Positions 7,041-13,667 of a stretch of DNA of 13,667 nt are shown piece after piece. The stretch's first letter is position 1. Each line of letters begins with the position of its first letter. The position numbers and the translations under genes were made by a program. Where the stretch lies: positions 1-13,667 of the forward strand of contig JABXGX010000203.1 of NCBI GenBank assembly GCA_016550405.1, in the 5' to 3' direction. Under the pieces are notes generated by a model that was not told the DNA's origin, searched no databases, and saw only the letters and a list, made by a program, of their open reading frames with translations. The stretch is from an archaeon (GTDB lineage: Archaea > Asgardarchaeota > Hermodarchaeia > Hermodarchaeales > Hermodarchaeaceae).

Positions 7041-7077
7041 ACCAAAAAAAGAAGAGGAAAGGACGCACGAGGCGTCC
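7041..7077 (-). terminator. Hairpin plus T tract after the LVIVD protein gene
   Basis: On the minus strand, 6 bases after the stop codon, GGACGC and GCGTCC form a 6-bp GC-rich stem around a 5-base loop (7061-7077), followed by TTTCCTCTTCTTTTTTT. The T-rich tract alone would suffice for archaeal termination. It sits between two convergent genes. Confidence 0.7.
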
Positions 7078-7083
7078 GTTCGT

Positions 7084-9849
7084 TTAATTGTTCTGGCGTT
7101 TTCGGCGACGCAACATTACACCGATTCCCAGTGCGACGATGGCACCAATAGCAATGGCTTCGATTGGGAAACCAGGGATTGGTGGCGGAGGTGTTGGTGG
7201 CGTCGATGGTGGTATCGCAACGGTGATGGCTTCGTCATTGCTCCAGGGTCCGGATTCGCCGTCATTGTCGATGGCACGGACGCGGAAATAGTAGGTCCCG
7301 TTGGTGAGTCCGCTGATCGATTGAGTGGTCGTGGTAGGCGTCCAGGCGTTGAGAATCACGGCAAAAGTGGCTGAGCCACTCATCTGGAGTAGATAATTGT
7401 CGATACCTCCGTCGTCGGTACTTGCGGTCCAGGTGACGTCGAAGGCACCGTCGTTGTCGCTAGCACCCGGATCGGTGAGGACGGGAGCGGTGGGAAGATC
7501 GTTGTAGGCGTAGTCGATGTTGAGGCTATTGAGGCGGGCGGTGCGGTCGTTGAAGGGACTGTTGAAGGTGGCCTTCCAGAGGAGTTTGTTGCCCTGGTAG
7601 AAGAAGGAATGAGGTGACCCGACGGTGATGGATTCCATATGGACTCCTCCATCGGCAGAGAGTTCGAAGTTAATGGAGGTCCCGTACGGAATATCAGCAG
7701 AAATAGTGACGGTGGCGTTTTCGATGGTTCGGGTTGTGGTGTCGACTTCAAGGGACTGCCCGTATGTTCCCGTTTCCCATCGGTCACAGTAGCTTTCGAA
7801 TACGCGAATGGTGAGGAGGCGATCACCACAGGCGGCGTATAAGTAATCGCCAGCGATGGTCATGCTGCGAACATCTGTGCTGCTGGTAGTATAGGTGTCG
7901 AGACGTTGGATATTGTTGATGTTGGAGGCATCAATGAAGTGGATTCCCACACCGCGTTCCGCTGCGAAGATGAAGGTTCGGAACATTTCTACAGCAGTGC
8001 AGATGTAGCTCCCAGAGAATTGGAGCCCATTGGTATTGATCATGGCCCATGGGTCCGTCATGTCGACTAGGTTGACGCCCCACCATCCATTGGCGATTGC
8101 GGCGAAGTCGCCTGAAACTACGACGTCTTCTGCATCGACAAATTGTATAGTGTGGGTGTGTTTGATGTTGGTTAAATCGTTGAGGTTGTAACTAAGAAGC
8201 CCGTATCCTCCCATAGTGCTACCATTGCCGACGGCATAAACAAAATGCCCTTGGACAGCTACTCCTGAGCAGTTATCCATTGTGGTATCGTGGGTGAAGT
8301 ATTGTAAGTTAGACGGGTTGGACACATCTAGGAGGTATAATCCCAAGGGTCCGTCGGCCACATACGCGAGTTCACCTGCAACAGTCACATCGTAAGGATA
8401 GGTAAGTGAGTAGTAATCCCGATAGATGACATTGTTCGGGTCCATGATGTCAAAGCATTGTAATCCCTTGTATGAGGGGCCCCAATTGGTGATGTAGGCG
8501 TGTGTGCCCTGCACATCAACTGTCGTGTAGTCGATGGTGGCACCGTACCAGACGCGGTCAAGGAGCACAGGATTCGCGGGATCGCTAACATTTAAGACGA
8601 CGAGGCCATCAGCGCCCGCCGCGACATAGGCGATATCACCTTGCACATCGACATCGAAGGCGTCATAGGTGCTGTAGGTCGAGTACAAGTAGTCATTGTC
8701 TATTACGCCCAAACTGTAAAGGTAGATTGTCGTGTCGGCAGCTACAGCGAGGATACCATCTTGGATGCTGACATCCCATGAAGGCGCAATGGAGATCCAA
8801 GCGATTGGTAAGGGGGTGCTCGGAGTGGAGACATCTAGCATCCAGGTGCCACCACTTTCGTCAGCGACGACGAGGGTGTTTCCTTGCAACTCAAGATCAA
8901 TAGCGTTTCCTGGCGTATTGTATGATCCAATGATAGAAATGTCGTAGGGGTTGCTGATGTCGACAACTTGGACACCAGCAGGACCATCAGCTACATAACA
9001 GACATCCCCATCGATGATCGCATCGGTGGCAACCCCAGGAGTGTTGAGGCTATCTGTTCCAAAGGGTGCATAGGGGTCGGATACATTACGGATGTAGAGA
9101 CCAGGGTCCCCATTGCATCCAGCAAGAATTTGTCCGGAGATATCGATGCCGAGGATGTTGGTCCATGATTGGGAATAGGTCAGGACAGGTGTGGTGGGGT
9201 CTTCGATGTCGTAGATGTGAAAATCGAGCCCACTGCTTAGGCTGACCGCCATGTAGAGGAAGTGCCCTTGGATTTCGAAGTCGGTGATATTCCCGCTACC
9301 CATAGCGATGGAGGAGACGGCGGCAGGGATGCTTGTTGGATTGGAGACATTGTAGATTTTCCATGTTGGATTGCCGACTAGGTCACTTTGACCGATGAAC
9401 ATGAGGTCGCCATCAATTTCTCCAGAGATGAGATAGGTGGCAGGATGTTGGGTGCCCAGCAGCGCCATGTTGGTGGGGTCGCTGATGTTGTAGACGCGGA
9501 GCGCGTTGGTGCCGGTCGTCGTCTTATAGAGAGTCGCGTAGAGTTTGCGCCCTTGGATTTCGACGGAGCGGACAGTCTCAAAAGTATCTATACTATCAAA
9601 TAGCGAGAGATACCCATCTCGATTGTTAGCCAGGTAACCCGACCCCCAGCCAACGGCTGTGGAGTTCGGAGCGTCACGATAAGTTGTTGTGCTAAACGAT
9701 TCAGAGTAGCCTCCACTTCCAGGAACAGGCACCGTGTAGTTGACGGCCTGCAATGGCGGAAGTGTAGAGGGAGTGAAGGATACGAACATCAAAGAGAGTA
9801 ATGCTAAGAATAGTGAAGCCACTAAGAGGTGTGTTTTTTTCAAAGACAT
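7084..9849 (-). CDS. LVIVD-repeat beta-propeller surface protein with FN3 domain and C-terminal anchor
   Basis: A 921-residue exported protein. It has a signal peptide (1 to about 35: Lys-Lys then a Leu-rich core), then about 14 repeats of roughly 40 residues (about 92-686) with the LVIVD pattern, for example AYVAAGADGLVVLNVSDPAN and AYVADGPLGLYLLDVSNPSN. Next come a beta-sandwich (about 687-783), a fibronectin type III-like domain (about 784-878, ending GTYYFRVRAIDNDGESGPWS), a Pro/Thr linker, and a tail PGFPIEAIAIG plus membrane helix and RRRKRQ. The tail resembles archaeal surface-protein sorting signals, so the protein is probably displayed on the cell, perhaps for adhesion or binding. 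ATG 9849 is preferred over GTG 9864 because GAGGG lies about 8 bases before it and the signal peptide then starts normally. Sequence is more GC-rich and regular than its neighbours. Confidence 0.85.
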   Translation of the reverse strand: MSLKKTHLLVASLFLALLSLMFVSFTPSTLPPLQAVNYTVPVPGSGGYSESFSTTTYRDAPNSTAVGWGSGYLANNRDGYLSLFDSIDTFETVRSVEIQGRKLYATLYKTTTGTNALRVYNISDPTNMALLGTQHPATYLISGEIDGDLMFIGQSDLVGNPTWKIYNVSNPTSIPAAVSSIAMGSGNITDFEIQGHFLYMAVSLSSGLDFHIYDIEDPTTPVLTYSQSWTNILGIDISGQILAGCNGDPGLYIRNVSDPYAPFGTDSLNTPGVATDAIIDGDVCYVADGPAGVQVVDISNPYDISIIGSYNTPGNAIDLELQGNTLVVADESGGTWMLDVSTPSTPLPIAWISIAPSWDVSIQDGILAVAADTTIYLYSLGVIDNDYLYSTYSTYDAFDVDVQGDIAYVAAGADGLVVLNVSDPANPVLLDRVWYGATIDYTTVDVQGTHAYITNWGPSYKGLQCFDIMDPNNVIYRDYYSLTYPYDVTVAGELAYVADGPLGLYLLDVSNPSNLQYFTHDTTMDNCSGVAVQGHFVYAVGNGSTMGGYGLLSYNLNDLTNIKHTHTIQFVDAEDVVVSGDFAAIANGWWGVNLVDMTDPWAMINTNGLQFSGSYICTAVEMFRTFIFAAERGVGIHFIDASNINNIQRLDTYTTSSTDVRSMTIAGDYLYAACGDRLLTIRVFESYCDRWETGTYGQSLEVDTTTRTIENATVTISADIPYGTSINFELSADGGVHMESITVGSPHSFFYQGNKLLWKATFNSPFNDRTARLNSLNIDYAYNDLPTAPVLTDPGASDNDGAFDVTWTASTDDGGIDNYLLQMSGSATFAVILNAWTPTTTTQSISGLTNGTYYFRVRAIDNDGESGPWSNDEAITVAIPPSTPPTPPPPIPGFPIEAIAIGAIVALGIGVMLRRRKRQNN

Positions 9850-9902
9850 TGTTTTTTCCCTCACGAGGAAAAGAAACCGCGTGCTGATAGGGGGTTACCT
9901 CC

Positions 9903-9909
9903 TAAAAAA
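9903..9909 (-). promoter_or_regulatory. Possible TATA box of the LVIVD protein gene
   Basis: The minus strand reads TTTTTTA, about 55 bases before ATG 9849. A start 25 bases downstream would leave a leader of about 28 bases with the GAGGG site. The same TTTTTTA core occurs before two other leftward genes here. An AGGAGG overlaps its downstream edge but has no start codon at proper distance. Confidence 0.35.
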
Positions 9910-10062
9910 TCACACCGTTCGTTTTTGAAGACCGCATCATGCTCAACGAGGCTATCGGAATGAAGGTCTCGGCGTCTTGGATCTTGGCGAGAGGTGTTGC
10001 GAGATGCTTCGTGTCTTCAAGGTTCGCTAGGCGACTAACCATGATGCATTTTCACCCAGTGA

Positions 10063-10200
10063 CAGAAACCTGACATTTATACAACTGAAATCATTGAAGA
10101 AATAATGAGACTCCATTATGATGGTTTCTTGACGGAGAGTATCGCAGGAATCATATTCGATATATATCAGATCTCACTAGATCGTAGAACTGAGGCTTGA
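10063..10200 (+). pseudogene. Helix-turn-helix remnant, copy A (probable transposase fragment)
   Basis: An open stretch without a usable start reads TTEIIEEIMRLHYDGFLTES followed by IAGIIFDIYQISLDRR, then a stop at 10198. The pattern (helix, glycine turn, ES-IA-II-D-Y-x-x-S-x-x-RR) is that of helix-turn-helix segments at the N-terminus of transposases. The same pattern recurs at 13350-13427. No start codon, ribosome-binding site or catalytic domain is seen, so I read it as a relic. Confidence 0.5.
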
Positions 10201-10491
10201 AGGATCCAAGAATGGAGGCGCAGATCTGACTATTAGCTTCAAGTAGAACTGGACTATTATCACCCGCCATAGCACACACATCACTTCCTGCCACTATACA
10301 ATACATCAACAGCCTACACTGGTCAAGACCCGTATCCAACGAGTATCCTCACCCCGCTTGAACAAATTCTCACAAGTTAGAACCGTAGACAACGAGCAGA
10401 TCGGTTATCATAATCCACCCATACAAACACACCAACCTAACTTCGTTGGTGCAACCCCACTTGACGATGCGATGCAAATAGTTACTAACGT
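10201..10491. other. Gene-poor gap
   Basis: I see no reliable gene here. A leftward 62-codon frame (10339 to 10151, TTG start with a GAGG about 8 bases before it) is open but shares its far end with helix-turn-helix remnant A on the other strand and resembles nothing I know. A weak hairpin lies at 10430-10451. The stretch may contain further decayed parts of the element whose N-terminus lies at 10063-10200. Confidence 0.4.
10430..10451 (-). terminator. Possible hairpin terminator after the SDR gene
   Basis: CACCAAC and GTTGGTG pair as a 7-bp stem with an 8-base loop, about 40 bases beyond the SDR stop. On the minus strand it is followed by TGTTTGTAT, only moderately T-rich. Confidence 0.35.
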
Positions 10492-11502
10492 TTAGGGTTG
10501 CAACCAGTTGTTTTTCTGATACCAGGCAATTGTTTCTGCTAGCCCTTGCTGGGCATCCGGATAAACCAGTTGATAGTCTGTAGCTTTGAGCTTGGCATTG
10601 CTATACTGATAATCGTGAAACATCAAATCAATTGTGGCGCGTTCAATTTTCGGTGCTTTATGCGTGAAATTTCGCGCCTTCCATTCAGCCCACAATGCCA
10701 ACGCGGTGAGAAGCCATCGTGGAAGAAGAGGAAACCGCGTATAGTAAACCTTTGCGTTTAACAACGGTGCCACAGACGAAAATAAGTCATATTTCCGATA
10801 CGTCGAATCATCCACAACGTTATACACCTGACCCCAAGCAGTGGGTAAAGAAAGGAGATGTATTGCTGCACCGACCACATCAGTAACATGAACCAATGGA
10901 ACCAACGTATTCAGATTCTTAGAAATTATAGGCAGCTGTCCAAGCGCTACCATTCGAAGAATCGTTCCAATCCCATACCGATTACGTGGCCCGTAAATGG
11001 GAGCCGGGCGAAGAATAATAAGATTTAGATGATGCTCGGAACAAACCTGGAGGGCAATCTGTTCTTGTTCGAATTTTGATTGTTCATAGGCATTTGATGG
11101 ATTCACCGGATCATCTTCACTCACAGGAAGTGCCTTCGGAACCCCATACACTCCAGCACTACTAATCAACACGACTTTCGAGACGCCTGCCTTTACCGCC
11201 GCATGACAAAGATTGTTTGTTCCCTCAACATTAACGTCATACAACTTCGCCCATGGCGCCGAATACCGAAATAGGGACGCTGCATGAAAAATGACATCAA
11301 TCCCCTTGACAACCCGCGCAAGTGTTGTAGGATCGCACAAATCCCCGGTCATGAACTCAGCTTCACGATTCAAAAAAGAACACGGTGCCTCGGCTAAATC
11401 CATGCCCCGAACCAGATACTTCGAGTCTTGAAGTAACATGTCGATGAAATGACTGCCGACAAAGCCACAGGCCCCCGTCACCAATGCCCGCTGTGTCGTC
11501 AC
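10492..11502 (-). CDS. NAD(P)-dependent epimerase/dehydratase, extended SDR (3-beta-HSD-like)
   Basis: A cytosolic Rossmann-fold oxidoreductase of 336 aa. The cofactor loop GACGFVGSH (GxxGxxG at 10-16) is followed by Asp35 at the end of the second strand, suggesting NAD preference. The catalytic set is complete: Ser114/115 in VLISSAGVYG, Tyr139 and Lys143 in YEQSK. LRPAPIYGPRN (about 166-176) and LVPLVHVTDVVGA are typical of extended SDRs such as sugar epimerases and 3-beta-hydroxysteroid dehydrogenases. A hydrophobic stretch near the C-terminus (PRWLLTALALWAEW) may touch the membrane, as in the 3-beta-HSD group. The substrate is unknown. GTG 11502 is chosen because GAGGGG lies about 8 bases before it; GTG 11523 would overlap the previous stop but has no ribosome-binding site. 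It is downstream of, and likely co-transcribed with, a small membrane protein. Confidence 0.87.
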   Translation of the reverse strand: MTTQRALVTGACGFVGSHFIDMLLQDSKYLVRGMDLAEAPCSFLNREAEFMTGDLCDPTTLARVVKGIDVIFHAASLFRYSAPWAKLYDVNVEGTNNLCHAAVKAGVSKVVLISSAGVYGVPKALPVSEDDPVNPSNAYEQSKFEQEQIALQVCSEHHLNLIILRPAPIYGPRNRYGIGTILRMVALGQLPIISKNLNTLVPLVHVTDVVGAAIHLLSLPTAWGQVYNVVDDSTYRKYDLFSSVAPLLNAKVYYTRFPLLPRWLLTALALWAEWKARNFTHKAPKIERATIDLMFHDYQYSNAKLKATDYQLVYPDAQQGLAETIAWYQKNNWLQP

Positions 11503-11519
11503 ACTATTTCCCCTCGCTA

Positions 11520-11915
11520 TCACAACAGCCCAACCAGTCCAGTTTGCCCCTCATGACGCCCAAACAGGAAATACCCAAGAAACACGCCACAATACAACCA
11601 CACGGGATAGAGAGCAAACAACACCAACGCCAACATATCAATCACCCCGGTCGTCAGGACGAATTCAAAGGCAAACAGTCCACTATTAATCATAAAATCC
11701 CGTCCGCTAACCGCTCGACCCATCCACACCCAAATCCAATCAAACCACCCCAGGTTCAAGTACAACGAACCTGCAACCACCCAAAACACAACCACCGTAA
11801 ATGCCCCCAAAATCTTCGTAGCATGCGGCGTCACACGATACAACCACCGATTTCGTAACCACACGATGAATGCGCCACAAACCAGTAGTAAAAAGGGATC
11901 GAAGAGAAAGCTCAT
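11520..11915 (-). CDS. Small four-helix integral membrane protein, unknown
   Basis: I do not recognise the family. About 131 residues hold roughly four transmembrane helices: near residues 5-20, 36-55 (GAFTVVVFWVVAGSLYL), 75-95 (FAFEFVLTTGVIDML) and 97-118 (LVLFALYPVWLYCGVFLGYF). A Trp-rich loop (WFDWIWVWMG) lies between helices 2 and 3. ATG 11915 is favoured over GTG 11924: a TTTTTTATC box lies with its centre about 28 bases before the ATG, as expected for a leaderless archaeal transcript, and there is no ribosome-binding site for either. The stop is 17 bases before the SDR start, so the two are probably one transcript. A membrane partner for the SDR's product is conceivable but unproven. 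Confidence 0.65.
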   Translation of the reverse strand: MSFLFDPFLLLVCGAFIVWLRNRWLYRVTPHATKILGAFTVVVFWVVAGSLYLNLGWFDWIWVWMGRAVSGRDFMINSGLFAFEFVLTTGVIDMLALVLFALYPVWLYCGVFLGYFLFGRHEGQTGLVGLL

Positions 11916-11938
11916 AATCGTCACTTAAGCACCCATTC

Positions 11939-11947
11939 GATAAAAAA
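11939..11947 (-). promoter_or_regulatory. TATA-like box for the membrane protein-SDR operon
   Basis: The minus strand reads TTTTTTATC, its centre about 28 bases before ATG 11915. A nearly identical TTTTTTATG lies at the same distance from the next leftward gene. Confidence 0.5.
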
Positions 11948-12067
11948 CCTAAACGTCACAACGACCGCTCATTCAAAGCACGACTCCCCCCAAATCTTGT
12001 CTCACAAAATTACCCTGTAACTATATTAAGAAAATTCACAACAATTTCTAACAGAGAGGACCAGCAA

Positions 12068-13195
12068 TTATGCTTCAGAGGCACGTTCTCCAACGATAAC
12101 AATGAACGCGGTGACTAGCCCAAGGAGGATCAGGGTTTCGCCGATTTGTTGCCAAGTCAAGGCCGTGGCAACTGTGATGGATCCAATTTGAAGATAGGTG
12201 ATGCTGATAACAAATAGTCCGCTGATGAAAGCGGTTAGTACCATGATTGCTAGTAGTACGAAGAGATAGCGACGAGTGCCTTGCCACCACCAACTATTCT
12301 TTAGAGTACCTGTCAGGGGGGCGCGTCGGACGAAGACAATAATGACCCACAGCCCCAACATACTGGCGAGTAGTAAACCTCCGCCAAATAGCATGTAGGC
12401 GTCGGGAGTCCAGAAAATCTCGGGCAGTAACGCCCAGAGAATGGGGATTCCGAACTGATATGCGATGAAGCCTTCAAATAACAGGATCCAGACAGCAAAA
12501 GCAGCTGAAAAATAAGGCAGAAAGGCAAGGAAGTAAAATTTCCAATCTTTCTTGATTTGTATAAATGGAATTGACCAGCTGTGTCCTTCCGGAGCATTCG
12601 ATACTGTGTGTGCTGTGAGTGGTTGCTGAGTTGAACTAGCTGAATCCGCGGAGGATGCGATTGTGAGTTGGTAGGCTTTGTAGACGAGAACACCTAGAGT
12701 TCCGAGGAGAAAGAAACCAACGAGAAGCAATCCAAGCAGATGCAACATGAATGGATTTTGAATGAAAAGCCCAATTCGAAGGACTTCCAAAAGAAAGATG
12801 AACGCCCGGTGCATGCAGATCCAAACCCCTATCCACGCAGTAAATACGAGCAGGAAACCCAGAATGTATTGGAATCCCCGTCGACTACGTTCTGGTGTCC
12901 CCAAAGGAAGAAGCCACACAAAATAGACGATATAGAGCACAATAACTCCCACAGACGCTGAGAAAATGCCGATATCATGCAGGGCCGCCAAACCAAGGGG
13001 ATTCCCTTGAAGAAATGGGATTTGATAGAAATCTGGGGGGAACACCCCTGTGTCAATAAACGCAACAAGATACTGCCACGATTTATGGATGATTCCAACT
13101 CCGAAAAAATACAGAAGAAAGCCCAGTAACCCAAAAAGGAATAACCCAATCCATTCTTTCACCGAAAGTGTCCTCACACAATCACCCATCCACAT
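12068..13195 (-). CDS. Eight-helix integral membrane protein, unknown
   Basis: I do not recognise the family. The 375 residues contain about eight transmembrane helices, at roughly 14-36, 76-98, 109-129, 149-173, 219-241, 265-290, 308-333 and 350-368. A Ser/Thr-rich hydrophilic loop (about 178-212) splits it into two groups of four, which hints at an internal duplication or two bundles. No transporter signature or conserved charged residue inside helices is obvious. A loop after helix 1 (FPPDFYQIPFLQGNP) is probably outside. ATG 13195 is kept because a TTTTTTATG box lies about 26 bases before it, but ATG 13189 and GTG 13177 are alternatives, the last preceded by GGGTGATT. Its T-rich 3' side (GAATTTTCTTAATAT on the minus strand, within about 12016-12035) could terminate transcription before the next gene. 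Confidence 0.75.
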   Translation of the reverse strand: MWMGDCVRTLSVKEWIGLFLFGLLGFLLYFFGVGIIHKSWQYLVAFIDTGVFPPDFYQIPFLQGNPLGLAALHDIGIFSASVGVIVLYIVYFVWLLPLGTPERSRRGFQYILGFLLVFTAWIGVWICMHRAFIFLLEVLRIGLFIQNPFMLHLLGLLLVGFFLLGTLGVLVYKAYQLTIASSADSASSTQQPLTAHTVSNAPEGHSWSIPFIQIKKDWKFYFLAFLPYFSAAFAVWILLFEGFIAYQFGIPILWALLPEIFWTPDAYMLFGGGLLLASMLGLWVIIVFVRRAPLTGTLKNSWWWQGTRRYLFVLLAIMVLTAFISGLFVISITYLQIGSITVATALTWQQIGETLILLGLVTAFIVIVGERASEA

Positions 13196-13216
13196 CCCCG
13201 TCTATCCCAACCGAAT

Positions 13217-13225
13217 CATAAAAAA
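13217..13225 (-). promoter_or_regulatory. TATA-like box for the eight-helix membrane protein
   Basis: The minus strand reads TTTTTTATG, its centre about 26 bases before ATG 13195, fitting a leaderless archaeal transcript. Confidence 0.5.
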
Positions 13226-13334
13226 GTATGCAAATAATTGCCATTTTCCATCAACTTTGTCAGCATTTAAGCGATTATCAACCAACTTTGCCTGCAGATC
13301 ATATCGAGGAACGGAATAATCCAACATACTTTGC

Positions 13335-13460
13335 CCAAGAATAAGAAATGCCAGCTATTCCAATGAAAGCATTGCTGAAATCATATTTGACAAATATGGC
13401 GTCTCCTATGATCGGCGCCAAATCTATTAAATTCTTAAGAAATATCCTAAATCGAATTAG
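13335..13460 (+). pseudogene. Helix-turn-helix remnant, copy B (probable transposase fragment)
   Basis: One frame reads IRNASYSNESIAEIIFDKYG then VSYDRRQIY, a stop (TAA 13428), then ILKKYPKSN and a second stop. Reading through the first stop gives DRR-Q-I-Y-x-I-L-K-K-Y, a common helix-turn-helix ending in transposases. It matches copy A at ES-IA-IIFD-Y-S-DRR. The in-frame stops and lack of a start mark it as decayed. The overlapping 74-codon frame from ATG 13348 is a shadow of it in another frame. Nothing else is evident between 13226 and 13550. Confidence 0.55.
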
Positions 13461-13557
13461 CTTCAACAATCAGCGCACGCGTATCATCGACCCTTCCCCG
13501 CACGGCACAAGCACACGTTTAATCGCAGACAAACTTGTGTACAGTTTCATTGAAAGC

Positions 13558-13568
13558 TATTTATATTT
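13558..13568 (+). promoter_or_regulatory. Strong TATA box for the last gene
   Basis: TATTTATATTT, preceded by purine-rich GAAAGC (BRE-like), is the best archaeal promoter match in the window. It predicts transcription from about 13588-13592, giving a leader of about 23 bases with a strong ribosome-binding site. An inverted repeat TGAGGT/ACCTCA (13570-13575 and 13587-13592) spans the region between box and start and could be an operator. Confidence 0.6.
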
Positions 13569-13596
13569 CTGAGGTCAATTTGTACCACCTCAATTA

Positions 13597-13606
13597 GAGG
13601 GAGGAG
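13597..13606 (+). promoter_or_regulatory. Ribosome-binding site pointing to a CTG start
   Basis: An AGAGGGAGGAG stretch ends 6 bases before CTG 13613. No ATG, GTG or TTG lies at a workable distance in this frame; the first GTG (13628) is over 20 bases away. Confidence 0.65.
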
Positions 13607-13612
13607 TTAATT

Positions 13613-13667
13613 CTGAAACGAAAAACCGTGTTTCTAGGAGTAGCTATTGTTCTTTTATTCGCTGGAC
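13613..13667 (+). CDS. Exported or membrane protein, N-terminal fragment (cut by window edge)
   Basis: The first 18 codons read (M)KRKTVFLGVAIVLLFAG: a basic start then a hydrophobic core, the plan of a signal peptide or signal anchor, much like the GH39-like enzyme's RRRRIIAIGSIFLLL. The frame is open to the window edge. CTG is proposed as start because of the ribosome-binding site spacing and because Lys-Arg-Lys right after the start is what a signal peptide needs; a start at GTG 13628 would lose that basic region. A one-base error in the start codon would also explain it. The function cannot be told. Confidence 0.6.
   Translation, partial: MKRKTVFLGVAIVLLFAG

Noticed and set aside
7012..7083. 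Basic K/R-rich tail for the hydrolase if a third frame is used after 7012
   Set aside because: The purine-rich stretch encodes Lys/Arg in several frames simply because it is the complement of the neighbouring gene's T tract, so it is weak evidence for a cytoplasmic tail.
7012..7374. Rightward 120-codon frame starting in the gap between the hydrolase and the LVIVD gene
   Set aside because: Mostly antisense to the FN3 and tail region of the LVIVD protein; low-complexity Trp/Arg-rich translation typical of a shadow. Its start overlaps the hydrolase's last codons.
9930..10080. Stable RNA gene in the gap upstream of the LVIVD protein
   Set aside because: I looked for tRNA arms and a conserved T-loop and for RNA-like stems and found none convincing.
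10151..10339. Leftward 62-codon frame with TTG start and a GAGG site
   Set aside because: Its end overlaps remnant A on the opposite strand, it resembles no family I know, and TTG plus a weak site is not enough to call a gene.
13348..13572. Rightward 74-codon frame from ATG 13348
   Set aside because: No ribosome-binding site, no recognisable pattern, and it overlaps in another frame the better-supported helix-turn-helix remnant and then the TATA box of the last gene.

Overview
The window looks like a chromosomal segment of an archaeon, most likely an Asgard archaeon, perhaps close to Thorarchaeia. This is inference. It rests on a long LVIVD-repeat surface protein ending in a Pro-Gly-Phe motif, a membrane helix and an Arg/Lys tail, on T-rich TATA-like boxes about 26-28 bases upstream of start codons that lack ribosome-binding sites, on frequent GTG/TTG starts, and on the gene types present. 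I see no rRNA, tRNA, CRISPR array, intact transposon or prophage.

Layout. (1) Bases 1-89 hold the first codons of a leftward membrane protein cut by the window edge. (2) Bases 244-1999 hold a tight rightward operon: an SRAP/HMCES-type abasic-site protein, an O6-alkylguanine-DNA alkyltransferase and a TrmO-like tRNA methyltransferase. It reads as a nucleic-acid repair and maintenance unit. (3) A leftward pair follows (3292 down to 2025): an unrecognised helical protein and a SAM methyltransferase. (4) A PLP enzyme of the D-cysteine desulfhydrase/ACC deaminase family (3484-4542) converges on a four-cysteine zinc-binding mini-protein. The gap after it contains a perfect 16-bp palindrome in the mini-gene's promoter and a frameshifted remnant of a second copy of the PLP gene's 3' end. 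(5) A membrane-anchored GH39-like glycoside hydrolase (5136-6761) is convergent with the LVIVD-repeat surface protein (9849 down to 7084). The hydrolase reading frame continues past its stop through two apparently compensating single-base shifts. A hairpin with a T tract ends the surface-protein gene. (6) Bases 9865-10491 hold no clear gene but contain a decayed helix-turn-helix coding remnant. (7) A leftward group follows: a small membrane protein and an extended SDR (NAD(P)-dependent epimerase/3-beta-HSD type) whose start lies within about 20 bases, and upstream of them a separate 8-helix membrane protein (13195 down to 12068). (8) The last 420 bases hold a second diverged copy of the same helix-turn-helix remnant, then a strong TATA box, a strong ribosome-binding site and the start of a rightward secreted or membrane protein that appears to begin with CTG.

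The segment mixes housekeeping repair and metabolism with cell-surface functions. Its most unusual features are the relics between genes: the tail of a lost PLP paralogue and two matching transposase-like fragments about 3.2 kb apart. I found no convincing new multi-gene defence or mobile system.
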